A stretch of 64,000 nucleotides of DNA from JBGSMX01 sp963790405. GTDB lineage: Bacteria > Actinomycetota > Coriobacteriia > Anaerosomatales > JAGXFU01. The translations under genes were made by a program, and so were the position numbers. Positions 17,543-27,313 of this stretch are shown one piece after another. The notes under the pieces are model-generated. The model saw only the letters and a list, made by a program, of their open reading frames with translations, made no database searches and had not been told where the DNA came from. Where the stretch lies: contig CAWBOJ010000005.1 in the NCBI GenBank assembly GCA_963790405.1, forward strand, positions 186,001 to 250,000. Direction: 5' to 3'. The first letter of the stretch is position 1. Every line of letters begins with the position of its first letter.

Positions 17543-19999
17543 ATGCGGATCTCGATGAAGTGGATGAACGAGCTCGTCGATCTGGGAGGAATCGCTCCCG
17601 AGGCGCTTACGGACCGACTGGATATGAGTGGAACGGCCGTTGAAGCGATTGAGACGGTGGGCGAGGCGCTCGACGGCATCGTCGTGGGCCGTGTCGTCAC
17701 CAAGGAGCGGCATCCCGATGCCGACAAGCTGTGGGTCACCACGGTTGACGTAGGCGCGACCGAACCTCTGACGATCGTGTGCGGAGCACAGAACTTCGAG
17801 GCCGGCGACCGGATTCCCGTCGCGCTTGTGGGCGCGACACTGCCCAATGGCATGGCCATCAAGAAGGCCAAGCTGCGCGGGGTCGCGAGTGAGGGCATGA
17901 ACTGCTCGGCAGCCGAGCTTGGTCTGGGTACCGACCAATCGGGCCTGATGATACTGCCTGCAGATGCGCCTATAGGCACTCCGTTCGCGCAGTACCATGG
18001 CCTGGCCGATACCGTGCTGGAACTCGAGGTCACGCCGAACCGCCCGGACTGCCTCTCGATGGCGGGGATGGCGCGCGAGATAGCGGCGGTTCTCGGCACG
18101 TCGTGTGAGCTGCCGACGGGATCACCTGCCGAGGCTCAGCGCGACATCGCGGAGTCCGTTCGCGTGGACATCGAGGCTCCCGACCTGTGCGGTCGCTACA
18201 CGGCACGCGTGATCCGCAACGTGAAGATCGGGCCGTCACCGGAGTGGCTTGCCCAGCGGGTCATTGCCTCAGGAGCTCGTTCGGTGAACAACGTGGTCGA
18301 CATCACGAACTACGTGATGTTCGAGATGGGTCAACCGCTGCACGCTTTCGATTTGGCGAAGCTTGGAACCGACGACGACGGTCGAGCACACGTGATCGTG
18401 CGGAGCGCGAAGCCGGGCGAGAAGGTGCGCACGCTCGACGGGCAGGACCGCAAGCTTGCCGAGGACATGCTCCTGATCTGCGATCCGACCGGTCCCATTG
18501 CCCTGGCAGGGGTGATGGGCGGAGAGACGACTGAAGTCTCAGAGAGCACGGTAGACATCCTGCTTGAGTCGGCATCGTTCGACTCGGATGTCACGAGCGG
18601 CACCAGCCGCTCGCTCGGCCTGATATCGGAGGCGTCGATGCGCTTCGAGCGGGGAGTGGACCGTGAAGGGTGTGCCGCTGCGTCGGACCGAGCGGCGCAG
18701 CTCATGGCGGAGTACTGCGGTGGCGAAGTCGATGCGGGCATGGTCGACGAATACCCGCGACCGGCGTTGCCGTGCAAGCTGACGCTGCGCTCGGAACGCT
18801 TGCGGCAGGTTCTGGGCGCTGCTCCCGAATCCGACGAGGTCGTCTCCATCTTGCGCGCGCTCGGCATGCAGGTTCAGCAGCGTGCCGAGGACTTCGAGGT
18901 CGTGGCGCCAACGTTCCGACCGGACCTCGGGCGTGAGATCGACCTGGTCGAAGAGGTGCTTCGCGTGTGGGGGATGGATCGAGTCGAGGCAACACTCCCG
19001 GCAGGACGTGCGCGAGTCGGCAGGCTGACCGACGAGCAGCGGTGGCGCGAACGCATAGCTGCGACTCTGCGGGCCGTCGGGTTCCACGAGACGATCACGT
19101 ACGCGTTCGTCGACCCGGGTGACCTGGGGCGTCTCGGGTGGGAGCTCGAAGCGGGCGAACTGCTCGTCGAAGTGCTCAACCCGATGTCGGAGGAGCAGGC
19201 GGTCATGCGCCGCACGCTCGTGCCCGGCCTTCTGCGCGCGGTTTCGTACAATCAGCGACGCGGCGAGGACAACGTGCACCTCTACGAGCTGGGACGGGTC
19301 TTCGTCACCTCGGCGGGCCGTAAGCTGCCCAAGGAGCGCGAGATGGTCGCGGGTGTCTTGGCCGGTCGCTGGCGGGAGCCGGCGTGGCATGACACAAGCG
19401 TCACAGATTCGGGACCCGACGCCGCATTGCGCGGATCGACACTCAACTTCTTCGATGGCAAAGGCGCGATTGAGGCGCTCATGAACGACTTGGGGATCGA
19501 ACGCTGGACCGCTCGCGCGACCGAGGTGCCCTGGTTGCAGCCGGGTCGGAGTGCCGAGATCGTCATCGCCGGTCAAGTGGTCGGTTGGGTGGGCGAGGTG
19601 CACCCGACCGTAGCGCGTGCCTTCGACGTAGCCGCGCCAGTCGTGCTGTTCGAACTCGATGTGGCACATCTGACCCGATCGGCAGTCGACGTCAAGCCCT
19701 ACACCGACGTGCCCCGGTATCCCGCTGTCGAGCTGGATATCGCACTGGTCGTCGACGAGGATGTCGAGGCCGGGCGCGTCTTGCAGGTGATATCGAAGGC
19801 GGGCGGCTCACTGCTCGAGGAGGCACGACTGTTCGATGTGTATCGTGGGAAGGGCGTTGCCGAGGGCAAGAAGAGCCTCGCGTATGCACTCATGTATCGT
19901 GCCGAGGACAGAACACTCACCGACGAGGATGTCCGCCCGCACCACGAGCGCCTGATCAGCAAGGTGTGCAAGTCTGTTGGTGCTGAGCTGAGAGGCTGA
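17543..19999 (+). CDS. pheT: Phenylalanyl-tRNA synthetase beta subunit
   Basis: 818 residues, complete. Domains in order: N-terminal part and tRNA-binding OB domain (about 40-150, VVTKERHPDADKLWVTTVD), B3/B4 editing domain (about 210-390, NNVVDITNYVMFEMGQPLHAF), B5 domain (about 400-475), the catalytic-like core, and the C-terminal anticodon-binding FDX-ACB domain (about 725-818, YPAVELDIALVVDEDV). ATG at 17543 with GGAAAGGAACG upstream. No terminator is obvious before the arginine promoter. Confidence 0.97.
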   Translation: MRISMKWMNELVDLGGIAPEALTDRLDMSGTAVEAIETVGEALDGIVVGRVVTKERHPDADKLWVTTVDVGATEPLTIVCGAQNFEAGDRIPVALVGATLPNGMAIKKAKLRGVASEGMNCSAAELGLGTDQSGLMILPADAPIGTPFAQYHGLADTVLELEVTPNRPDCLSMAGMAREIAAVLGTSCELPTGSPAEAQRDIAESVRVDIEAPDLCGRYTARVIRNVKIGPSPEWLAQRVIASGARSVNNVVDITNYVMFEMGQPLHAFDLAKLGTDDDGRAHVIVRSAKPGEKVRTLDGQDRKLAEDMLLICDPTGPIALAGVMGGETTEVSESTVDILLESASFDSDVTSGTSRSLGLISEASMRFERGVDREGCAAASDRAAQLMAEYCGGEVDAGMVDEYPRPALPCKLTLRSERLRQVLGAAPESDEVVSILRALGMQVQQRAEDFEVVAPTFRPDLGREIDLVEEVLRVWGMDRVEATLPAGRARVGRLTDEQRWRERIAATLRAVGFHETITYAFVDPGDLGRLGWELEAGELLVEVLNPMSEEQAVMRRTLVPGLLRAVSYNQRRGEDNVHLYELGRVFVTSAGRKLPKEREMVAGVLAGRWREPAWHDTSVTDSGPDAALRGSTLNFFDGKGAIEALMNDLGIERWTARATEVPWLQPGRSAEIVIAGQVVGWVGEVHPTVARAFDVAAPVVLFELDVAHLTRSAVDVKPYTDVPRYPAVELDIALVVDEDVEAGRVLQVISKAGGSLLEEARLFDVYRGKGVAEGKKSLAYALMYRAEDRTLTDEDVRPHHERLISKVCKSVGAELRG

Positions 20000-20081
20000 G
20001 GTACGAAGGTCGGCTCGAGTCTCCGCATGAATCAGATTTCGTGCGATTTGGTTTGAGCATTCGCGAGCATGTAGTCTTAGT

Positions 20082-20135
20082 GCATATGAGTTGACGCAAT
20101 ATGCGTAGAGAGCGTAACATCGCCTCAGGATATGC
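20082..20135 (+). promoter_or_regulatory. Promoter and candidate ArgR operator of the arginine operon
   Basis: TTGACG at 20091-20096, 18-base spacer, TAACAT at 20115-20120. An inverted repeat, GCATAT at 20082-20087 and ATATGC at 20099-20104, straddles the -35, and another ATATGC is at 20130-20135. A-T-rich inverted half-sites around the promoter are what an ArgR operator looks like, and argR is in the operon. The operator is inference. Confidence 0.5.
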
Positions 20136-20151
20136 GACTGAGGGGTGACTG

Positions 20152-21190
20152 ATGCTACGCGCGGCCATCATAGGTGCTCCGGGATATGCGGGCGTGGAAC
20201 TCACGCGGCTTCTGCTGGGGCACCCCGAGTTTGAGATCGTGGCGGTCACTTCTCGGGCGGAAGCTGGTCGTGCCGTCTCGGACATGTACCCTGCGTTCTG
20301 CGGCCTGACCGACCTGGTCTACGTCGAGCCTGACCTGGATGCGATTGCCGCAACGGCCGATATCGCGTTCCTTGCGGTGCCTCATACCGCGGCGCTCGAA
20401 GTCGCCCCGGCGCTGCTCGCGGCCGGTCTGAGCGTGGTGGATGCCTCGGCCGACTACCGCCTCAAGGACCCCGAGGTCTACGAGCAGTGGTACGGTGTGG
20501 CGCATTCGAGCCCGGATCTTCTCGGCCAGGCAGTGTATGGATTGCCCGAACTCGATCGTTCCGGTCTGCCCGGCGCGAAGCTCGTTGCGTGTCCCGGGTG
20601 CTATCCGACGGCATCGCTGCTGGCGGCCATACCTGCGATCGAGGCCGGTATCGCAGACACCGAGACGGTCATCATCGACGCGAAGTCTGCCGTGTCCGGC
20701 GCGGGCAAGACGCCGAGCGCAGCCACACACTACCCGACGGCCAACGAGTCTCTGATGGCCTACAAGGTCGGCACGCACCGGCATACACCGGAGATCGCCC
20801 AAGGACTCTCCCTGGCGGCGGGCGCACAGGTCGGTGTTGTCTTCACTCCGCATCTCGTGCCTATGACCCGCGGTCTGATGGCTACGGTCTACCTGCGGTT
20901 GCGCACCAGGCCTTCCACGGCCGAAGTGGTCGCCTTGTACCGGGAGCGGTATGCGGACGAGCCGTTCGTGACCGTTCACGATCCCGGGCGGATGCCCGCG
21001 ACGGCGGAGGTTCGGGGCTAGCAATCGGGCACATATCGGGTTGAACGTCGATGCAACGGGGACACTTGTCGTCGTATGCGTGATCGACAATCTGGTGAAG
21101 GGTACGTCCGGGCAAGCCGTTCAGTGCGCGAACATCGCGCTCGGCTTCGAGGAAACGGCGGGACTCGCGGGTCCCGTGCCGGTCGTGTGA
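20152..21190 (+). CDS. argC: N-acetyl-gamma-glutamyl-phosphate reductase (1 frameshift)
   Basis: NADPH-dependent third step of ornithine synthesis. ATG at 20152 begins MLRAAIIGAPGYAGVELTRL, the dinucleotide-binding start. The catalytic Cys is in LVACPGCYPTA. The frame ends early at 21021, but one extra base near 21016 explains it; beyond it NRAHIGLNVDATGTLVVV and NLVKGTSGQAVQCANI, the conserved C-terminus, run to 21190. About 346 residues when joined. First gene of argCJBDFRGH. Confidence 0.93.
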
Positions 21191-21197
21191 GGGACTC

Positions 21198-22413
21198 ATG
21201 CCAACTGGATTCACATTTATAGAAGGCGGAATCGTGGCACCCGAGGGCTTCTTGTGCTCGGGCGTTGCTGCAGGGGTCAAGAAGTCAGGCAAGCGCGATG
21301 TGTGTCTGCTTGCCTGCGAGCGGCCCGTGCCTGCAGCCGCGGTGTTCACGACCAACGCGATGGCGGCCGCCCCGGTGGCCGTGTCGCGGCGCCACGTCGC
21401 ATCCGGTTCGATCCGTGCGGTTGTGACCAACTCGGGCAATGCCAACGCGTGTACCGGCCAAGACGGCATCGCAGACGCCGAGGCCATGGCTGAGCGCGTC
21501 GCACTGGCTTTGGGTTGCACGGCCGAGGAGGTGGCCGTTGCCTCCACCGGCGTCATCGGCGTGCCACTTCCGCTCGAGGTAGTGCTGGAGGGAATCGACG
21601 AGGCGGCACACGCGTTGGACAGCGCGGATGGCGAGATGGCTGCTGAGGCGATCATGACGACGGACACGTTTCCGAAACAGCTTGCACTCGCGGTCGAATA
21701 CGACGGCGTCAGCTACATCGTGGGTGGAATGGCCAAGGGCAGCGGCATGATCATGCCGAACATGGCGACCATGCTCGGGTACGTGACCACCGATGCCCCT
21801 CTCACGGCCGAGGCGTGTGATGCCGCACTGCGTGCCGCCGTCGACCAGACGTTCAACCGCATCACGGTTGACAGCGACACGTCCACGAACGACATGGTCG
21901 TGCTCATGGCCTCGGGAGTGGCCGGCGGCGAGCCGATTCCGACCGCGGGAGCCGGCCTTCGAGGCGGTCTCCTCGGCTATCAAAGAAGTCTGCCGAGAAC
22001 TCGCGCGCATGATCGTGCGCGATGGCGAAGGCGCCACGAAGCTCGTTACGGTGACGGTACGTGGCGCGAGCAGCGAGGATGACGCGCTGGTCGCGGCGAT
22101 GTCGATCGCCAACTCGCCACTGTTCAAGACCGCGATCTTCGGTGGCGATGCGAACTGGGGTCGCGTGGTGATGGCGCTCGGCAAGTCCTCGGCGAAGATC
22201 GAGCCGGAGCGGGTGGAGGTCATATTCGCAGGCATCACGACCTGCAAGGACGGCACCGGCTTCCTGTTCGACGAGACGGCGGCTGCCGAAGCACTGGCCG
22301 AAGACGAGATAGAGGTCGTCGCCGACCTACACATCGGAACAGGGGAAGCGACGGTTCTGACGTGCGATCTGTCATATGACTACGTCCGCATCAACGGGGA
22401 GTACCGCACGTAG
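21198..22413 (+). CDS. argJ: ArgJ ornithine acetyltransferase/N-acetylglutamate synthase (1 frameshift)
   Basis: Recycles the acetyl group from N-acetylornithine to glutamate and may also make acetylglutamate from acetyl-CoA. The protein self-cleaves before the Thr in KGSGMIMPNMATMLGY, which is intact. One extra base near 21955 breaks the frame; AFEAVSSAIKEVCRELARM and the conserved GDANWGRVVMALGKS follow in the next frame to 22413. About 404 residues when joined. It starts seven bases after argC. Confidence 0.93.
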
Positions 22414-22494
22414 GTGCGCAGCCGTTTGTGGACCACAGTAGAGAGGCCCGATGCGGCGATGAGTGATAGCCGAACCAAGGGGACGAGAGACACG

Positions 22495-23415
22495 ATGGAG
22501 CACTTCCTGAATCAAGCGAAGACGCTGACCGAGTCGCTTCCATGGATCAAGCGGACGTGGGGTCGGACGGTAGTCATCAAGTACGGCGGCTCGGCGATGA
22601 CCGATCCGGCGCTGCGCGAGAGTGTGGCAAGCGACATCGTGCTCATGAAGCTCGTGGGCATCAACCCCGTCATCGTGCATGGCGGGGGACCCGAGATAAC
22701 CAGCTTCATGGAGCGTCTCGGCATGCCGGTGGAGTTCTACGATGGACTGCGTGTGACTTCGGATGAAGCCATGGAGCTCGTGAAGATGGTGCTTGTCGGC
22801 AAGGTCAACAAGCAGTTCGTCGCTGCGATCAACGCGCATGGCCGGCTGGCCGTCGGGATCTCTGGCGACGATGCCAATCTCATCAAGGCTCGCCAGAAGG
22901 ATCCGAAGCTCGGTCGCGTCGGCGAGGTGACGTGCATCGATACCACGGTGGTCGACCGGTTGATCGGTGACGGGTTCATCCCGGTCATCGCGTCGGTTGC
23001 CGCCGGAGATGACGGCGGAAGCTACAACATCAACGCCGATCTGGTGGCCGCCGAGATTGCTGCGGCTCTCGACGCCGACAAGGTGATCTTCCTGACCGAC
23101 GTCGACGGTCTGTACGCCGATTTCGAGGACAAGGAGTCGCTGATCTCCAAGATCACCTTGGATGAAACGCTAGAGATGATTGTCGGCGACAAGTTGTCGA
23201 GCGGCATGATTCCCAAGGTGGCGGCATGCACTCACGCACTCAAGGGCGGCGTACGACGTGCGCACATCTTGAACGGCACCATTCCGCACGCCTTGCTGCT
23301 CGAGGTCTACACCGATGAAGGCGTCGGCACGATGCTGGTTCACGAGGACGACGCGCTGGTTACGGGAGCGATCCTCGGCGATGCCCTTGCGCCGGGCGCA
23401 GGGGAGGGAGCGTGA
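22495..23415 (+). CDS. argB: Acetylglutamate kinase
   Basis: Phosphorylates N-acetylglutamate, usually the arginine-inhibited step. VVIKYGGSAM near the N-terminus is the ATP-binding start, VIVHGGGPEI follows, and the C-terminal IPKVAACTHALKGGVRRAHI is typical. I choose ATG 22495 (MEHFLNQAKTLTESL, about 306 residues), which has AAGGGGACGAG upstream. ATG at 22459 is an alternative. The N-terminal helix before the core is the kind found in hexameric, arginine-sensitive enzymes, so feedback inhibition is plausible. Its stop overlaps argD (GTGA). Confidence 0.95.
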   Translation: MEHFLNQAKTLTESLPWIKRTWGRTVVIKYGGSAMTDPALRESVASDIVLMKLVGINPVIVHGGGPEITSFMERLGMPVEFYDGLRVTSDEAMELVKMVLVGKVNKQFVAAINAHGRLAVGISGDDANLIKARQKDPKLGRVGEVTCIDTTVVDRLIGDGFIPVIASVAAGDDGGSYNINADLVAAEIAAALDADKVIFLTDVDGLYADFEDKESLISKITLDETLEMIVGDKLSSGMIPKVAACTHALKGGVRRAHILNGTIPHALLLEVYTDEGVGTMLVHEDDALVTGAILGDALAPGAGEGA

Positions 23416-24629
23416 GCATGAGCACCGACCTGGAGCACGCTGCCGCTCTCGATGCCGCGTTTCACATGCCGACCTACGGGCGCAAGCCGGTGTTGTTCGT
23501 GCGCGGAGACGGCATGCGTCTCTATGACGATGTCGGACGCGAGTACCTCGACTTCGTCGCCGGTATCGGCGTGGTCAACCTCGGCCATTCGCATCCGGCT
23601 GTGGTCGAGGCCGTGCGGGAACAGATCGGCAGACTCACCCATGTGAGCAACCTGTACTACGTCGAGCATCGTTCCGAACTTGCCGAGGAGCTTGCGACGT
23701 TGGCGGGCGGGGACATGAAGGTCTTCTTCTGCAACAGCGGAGCTGAGGCGAGCGAAGGGGCGATCAAACTCGCACGGAAGTGGGCGACCTTCAACAAGCC
23801 ACCGCACGCGCGGACCGTCGTGAGTGCGCTGCGGAGTTTCCACGGACGTACGTTGGCTGCCCTTGCGGCGACCGGGCAGTCAGGCAAACAGGAATCGTTC
23901 CAGCCGCTGCCGAGCGGGTTCACACATGTGGTTCTGAATGACATCGACGCATTGGATCGTGCGATTGACGACACGGTGTGTGCCGTCATGCTCGAGCCGG
24001 TTCAGGGCGAAGGGGGCGTTTTTGGCTGCGAGCCCGAGTACCTGCAGCAGGTACGTGCTCTGTGCGACGAGCGCGATGTGCTTCTGATTTTCGACGAGGT
24101 CCAGTGCGGTCTCTACCGTACGGGACCCGCGTTCGCACATCATGCGGCTGGCATCCGGCCCGACATCCTGACGGCAGCCAAGGCGCTCGCCAACGGCCTG
24201 CCCGCCGGGGCGATTCTGGCCCGGTCGGCTGTTGCCGACACGTTCGCCCCGGGCGACCACGGCTCGACGTTCGCTGGCGGACCCGTTGTGTGCGCAGCTG
24301 CGCGGGCGACGCTGGCGGCTCTTGCAGCCGAGCGGCTTGGCGACAACGCCGTGAAGGTAGGCGCCTACTTGCGTGCGGGACTCGAGAGGCTGGCCGAAGA
24401 CACCGGAGCCATCACCGAGGTCCGGGGCGCAGGGTTGATGCTCGCCGTGGAGCTGACCGACCCGATCGCGCCGGATGTTGCCACTGCGGCGCTCGAGCGT
24501 GGAATCGTGCTGAACAACATCGGAGCGAATATCATCCGGTTCTTGCCGCCTCTCGTGTGCTCGGAAGCTGACATTGATACACTTCTGACCCAGTTGCATG
24601 CGCTATTCGCATCGAAGGGGGACGTATGA
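23412..24629 (+). CDS. argD: Acetylornithine aminotransferase
   Basis: PLP enzyme of class III. 405 residues, complete. The PLP-binding Lys is in ILTAAKALANGLPAGA; FCNSGAEASEGAIKLAR and FDEVQCGLYRTG are clear family motifs. The GTG start at 23412 overlaps the argB stop, and the 3' end overlaps argF by ATGA, so argB-argD-argF are translationally coupled. Confidence 0.96.
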   Translation: MSMSTDLEHAAALDAAFHMPTYGRKPVLFVRGDGMRLYDDVGREYLDFVAGIGVVNLGHSHPAVVEAVREQIGRLTHVSNLYYVEHRSELAEELATLAGGDMKVFFCNSGAEASEGAIKLARKWATFNKPPHARTVVSALRSFHGRTLAALAATGQSGKQESFQPLPSGFTHVVLNDIDALDRAIDDTVCAVMLEPVQGEGGVFGCEPEYLQQVRALCDERDVLLIFDEVQCGLYRTGPAFAHHAAGIRPDILTAAKALANGLPAGAILARSAVADTFAPGDHGSTFAGGPVVCAAARATLAALAAERLGDNAVKVGAYLRAGLERLAEDTGAITEVRGAGLMLAVELTDPIAPDVATAALERGIVLNNIGANIIRFLPPLVCSEADIDTLLTQLHALFASKGDV

Positions 24630-25564
24630 CGAACCAAACGCTGTCGGGACGCGATCTGCTCACGCTGGGAGACCTCTCGGTCGATGAGCTCCGTCTGATT
24701 CTCGATACCGCGAAGGAGCAGAAGCGCGCATGGGCGGCGGGAGATCGCAGTGCTCCGCTCGCGGGTGGCTCGGTCGCGCTCATCTTCCAGAAGCCTTCCA
24801 TGCGCACACGCGTCTCGTTCGAGGTCGCGTGCGCTCGCCTCGGCGCGCACCCCGTGACGCTCGCCGGGACGGACAGCGCATTTTCGCGCGGCGAGTCCGT
24901 CTACGACACCACAAAGGTCTTGGAGCGCTACGTCGACGCCATCGTGATCAGGACGTTTGAGCAGGCGGTCGTGGAAGAGATTGCCGGGTACTCGAGCGTG
25001 CCGGTCATCAACGCGCTCACAGACGAGTATCACCCGTGTCAGGGTCTTGCCGACCTGCTTACGATCGACGAACACTTCGGCAGCCTCAAGGGACTGCATT
25101 TCACCTACGTTGGCGACGGCAACAACATGGCCCACACGTACCTGCTCGGCGGGGCTCTGACCGGCATGAACGTGCACATCGCGACACCTGCGGGCTTCGC
25201 TCCTTCGCCCGCGGTCGTTGAACGTGCTCGAACGCTTGCTGCGCAGACCGGAGCAGAGATTGTGGTCTCCACAGACGCAGCAGCTGCGGTTCAGGGCGCC
25301 GATGTCGTCTCCGCAGACACCTGGGCGTCGATGGGGCAGGAAGGCGAGCACGATGAGCGCCTCTCGGCCTTCGAGCCGTTCCGTGTCGATGAGGCGTTGA
25401 TGGCTCAGGCGAGCGAGCAGGCAGTGTTCATGCACTGTCTGCCGGCACACCGGGGAGAAGAAGTGACCGATGCGGTGATCGACAGCAGCTGTTCGATCGT
25501 GTTCGACGAGGCCGAGAACCGGCTGCATGCCCAGAAGGCGTTGCTGTCGCTGTTGCTCGGCTGA
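24626..25564 (+). CDS. argF: Ornithine carbamoyltransferase
   Basis: Forms citrulline from ornithine and carbamoyl phosphate. 312 residues. Carbamoyl phosphate binding is shown by SMRTRVSFE, with HPCQGLADLLT further on; ornithine binding by MHCLPAHRGEEV near the C-terminus. The first residue of the usual STRTR is Ser-Met here, a common variant. Start ATG at 24626 overlaps the argD stop. Confidence 0.96.
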   Translation: MTNQTLSGRDLLTLGDLSVDELRLILDTAKEQKRAWAAGDRSAPLAGGSVALIFQKPSMRTRVSFEVACARLGAHPVTLAGTDSAFSRGESVYDTTKVLERYVDAIVIRTFEQAVVEEIAGYSSVPVINALTDEYHPCQGLADLLTIDEHFGSLKGLHFTYVGDGNNMAHTYLLGGALTGMNVHIATPAGFAPSPAVVERARTLAAQTGAEIVVSTDAAAAVQGADVVSADTWASMGQEGEHDERLSAFEPFRVDEALMAQASEQAVFMHCLPAHRGEEVTDAVIDSSCSIVFDEAENRLHAQKALLSLLLG

Positions 25565-25599
25565 CGGCGCATACAGAATCGATCAAGGCGAGGTAGAGC

Positions 25600-26028
25600 A
25601 TGAGGAAGCGACGCGAGCGACAAAACGAGATACGTCAGATCGTGCGCGACGAACGCATCCGCACGCAGCGTGACCTGGTGGAGCGGCTCGAGGCAAACGG
25701 CTATCTGTGCACGCAGGCCACCGTTTCGCGTGACATCACCGAGATGGGCCTCAAGAAGCTTCCAGAGGGTGTCTATGTGCTTGCCGAGGACTTGCACTTG
25801 CAGCGCATGATCTCCGAGCTGGTTACGGGCGTTGTCCACACGAATAATCTGATGCTCGTGAAAGCGTCACCCGGTACGGCGCCAGGCGTGGCGGCCGCTC
25901 TGGATGCCGCTGGCCTTGAGGGTATTCTCGGCAGCATCGCTGGAGACGACACGATTCTCGTGATAACCGCCGATGAGTCGAGTGCTCAGCGGTTGCAGGA
26001 CCAAATCGACAAGTTCAGGGGCGAGTAG
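25600..26028 (+). CDS. argR: Arginine repressor ArgR
   Basis: 142 residues. The N-terminal winged helix-turn-helix (RDLVERLEANGYLCTQATVS, then RDITEMGLKKL) binds ARG boxes. The C-terminal part (MLVKASPGTAPGVAAALDAA and ILGSIAGDDTILVI) forms hexamers and binds arginine. Encoded inside the operon it should repress, 35 bases after argF and before argG. An operator candidate lies at the operon promoter. Confidence 0.95.
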   Translation: MRKRRERQNEIRQIVRDERIRTQRDLVERLEANGYLCTQATVSRDITEMGLKKLPEGVYVLAEDLHLQRMISELVTGVVHTNNLMLVKASPGTAPGVAAALDAAGLEGILGSIAGDDTILVITADESSAQRLQDQIDKFRGE

Positions 26029-26080
26029 CCGAGCAGGTCGCGACTCCAGGCTCCTCGACACGAAAGGGACCGAGAAGGAC

Positions 26081-27308
26081 ATGGACAAAGACATTTGTGT
26101 ACTCGCGTATTCGGGTGGACTGGACACCTCGGTTGCGATCAAGTGGATTCAGGAGAACCACGATCTCGATGTCGTGGCGCTCGCGATCGACGTGGGCCAG
26201 GAGCGCCAGGATCTCGAGTTCGTGCGTCAGAAGGCGCTCGATATCGGTGCCGTCGAGTCGATCGTGAAAGACGTGCGCGAAGAGTACGTCGAGGAGTACA
26301 TCTCCAGGGCGCTCAAGGCCAATGCGCTCTACGAGAACAAGTATCCGCTCGTGCGCGCCATGTCCCGGCCGATCATCGTGAAGCACCTCGTCGAGGAGGC
26401 TCACCGGTGTCGGGCGAAGTACATCGGTCACGGCTGCACCGGCAAGGGCAACGATCAGGTTCGCTTCGAGGTCGGCATCGCGTGTCTCGACCCTGACCTC
26501 GAGATCGTCGCGCCGGTTCGCGAGTGGGAGCTCAAGACACGCGAGCAGGAGATGGTCTACGCCATGGAGCGCGACATACCCGTGCCGACGACCAAGAAGA
26601 GCCCGTACTCGATCGATGACAACCTGTGGGGACGTGCGATCGAGTGCGGCGTGCTCGAAGACCCGTGGGTCGAGCCGCCGGCGGACATCTACACGCTCAC
26701 GGCCGATTCGAAGGGCAACAGTTGCGACGATCCTGAGTACGCCGAGATCAGCTTCGAGCAAGGCATTCCGATCGCGCTCAACGGCGAGCTGATGAGCTTC
26801 CACGAGATCATCAACCGCATGAACGAGCTTGCGGGCAAGCACGGCTTCGGCCGGATCGACATGATCGAGAACCGACTCATCGGTTTGAAGTCGCGCGAGA
26901 TCTACGAGGTACCCGGGCGCGCTCACGCTCATCACCGCGCACAAGGCACTCGAGGACCTGTGCCTGGAGCGAGACGTGCTGCACTACAAGCTGCAGATCG
27001 AGCAGCGCTGGGCCGAGCTCGTCTACAACGGCATGTGGTTCTCGCCACTCAAAGAGGCGCTCGACGGGTTCATCGAGACCACGCAGCAGCTCGTCACAGG
27101 TGACGTGCGTTTGCGGTTCTACAAAGGCTCGTGCGTGCCGGTCGGCCGTCGCTCGCCCTACTCGCTCTACGACTACGGTCTGGCCACCTACGACGAGGCC
27201 GATACGTTCGACCACAAGGCCGCCAAGGGCTTCATCGATCTGCACGGGCTGCCCACGAAGGTCTGGGCGCGACAGCGGCGCAAAGTGGGCAAGGAAGGCG
27301 AGGTATAG
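26081..27308 (+). CDS. argG: Argininosuccinate synthase (1 frameshift)
   Basis: Joins citrulline and aspartate using ATP. ATG at 26081 follows GAGAAGG and begins MDKDICVLAYSGGLDTSVAI, with the PP-motif SGGLDTS. One extra base near 26913 (GGGCGCGCTC) breaks the frame after REIYEVPG; ALTLITAHKALEDL continues to 27308. About 409 residues, normal for the family. The C-terminal half (RLRFYKGSCVPVGR) is intact. Confidence 0.94.
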
Positions 27309-27313
27309 GTCGC

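Noticed and set aside
18539..19669. 376-residue ORF antisense to pheT
   Set aside because: Same reason: a shadow of a verified GC-rich gene.
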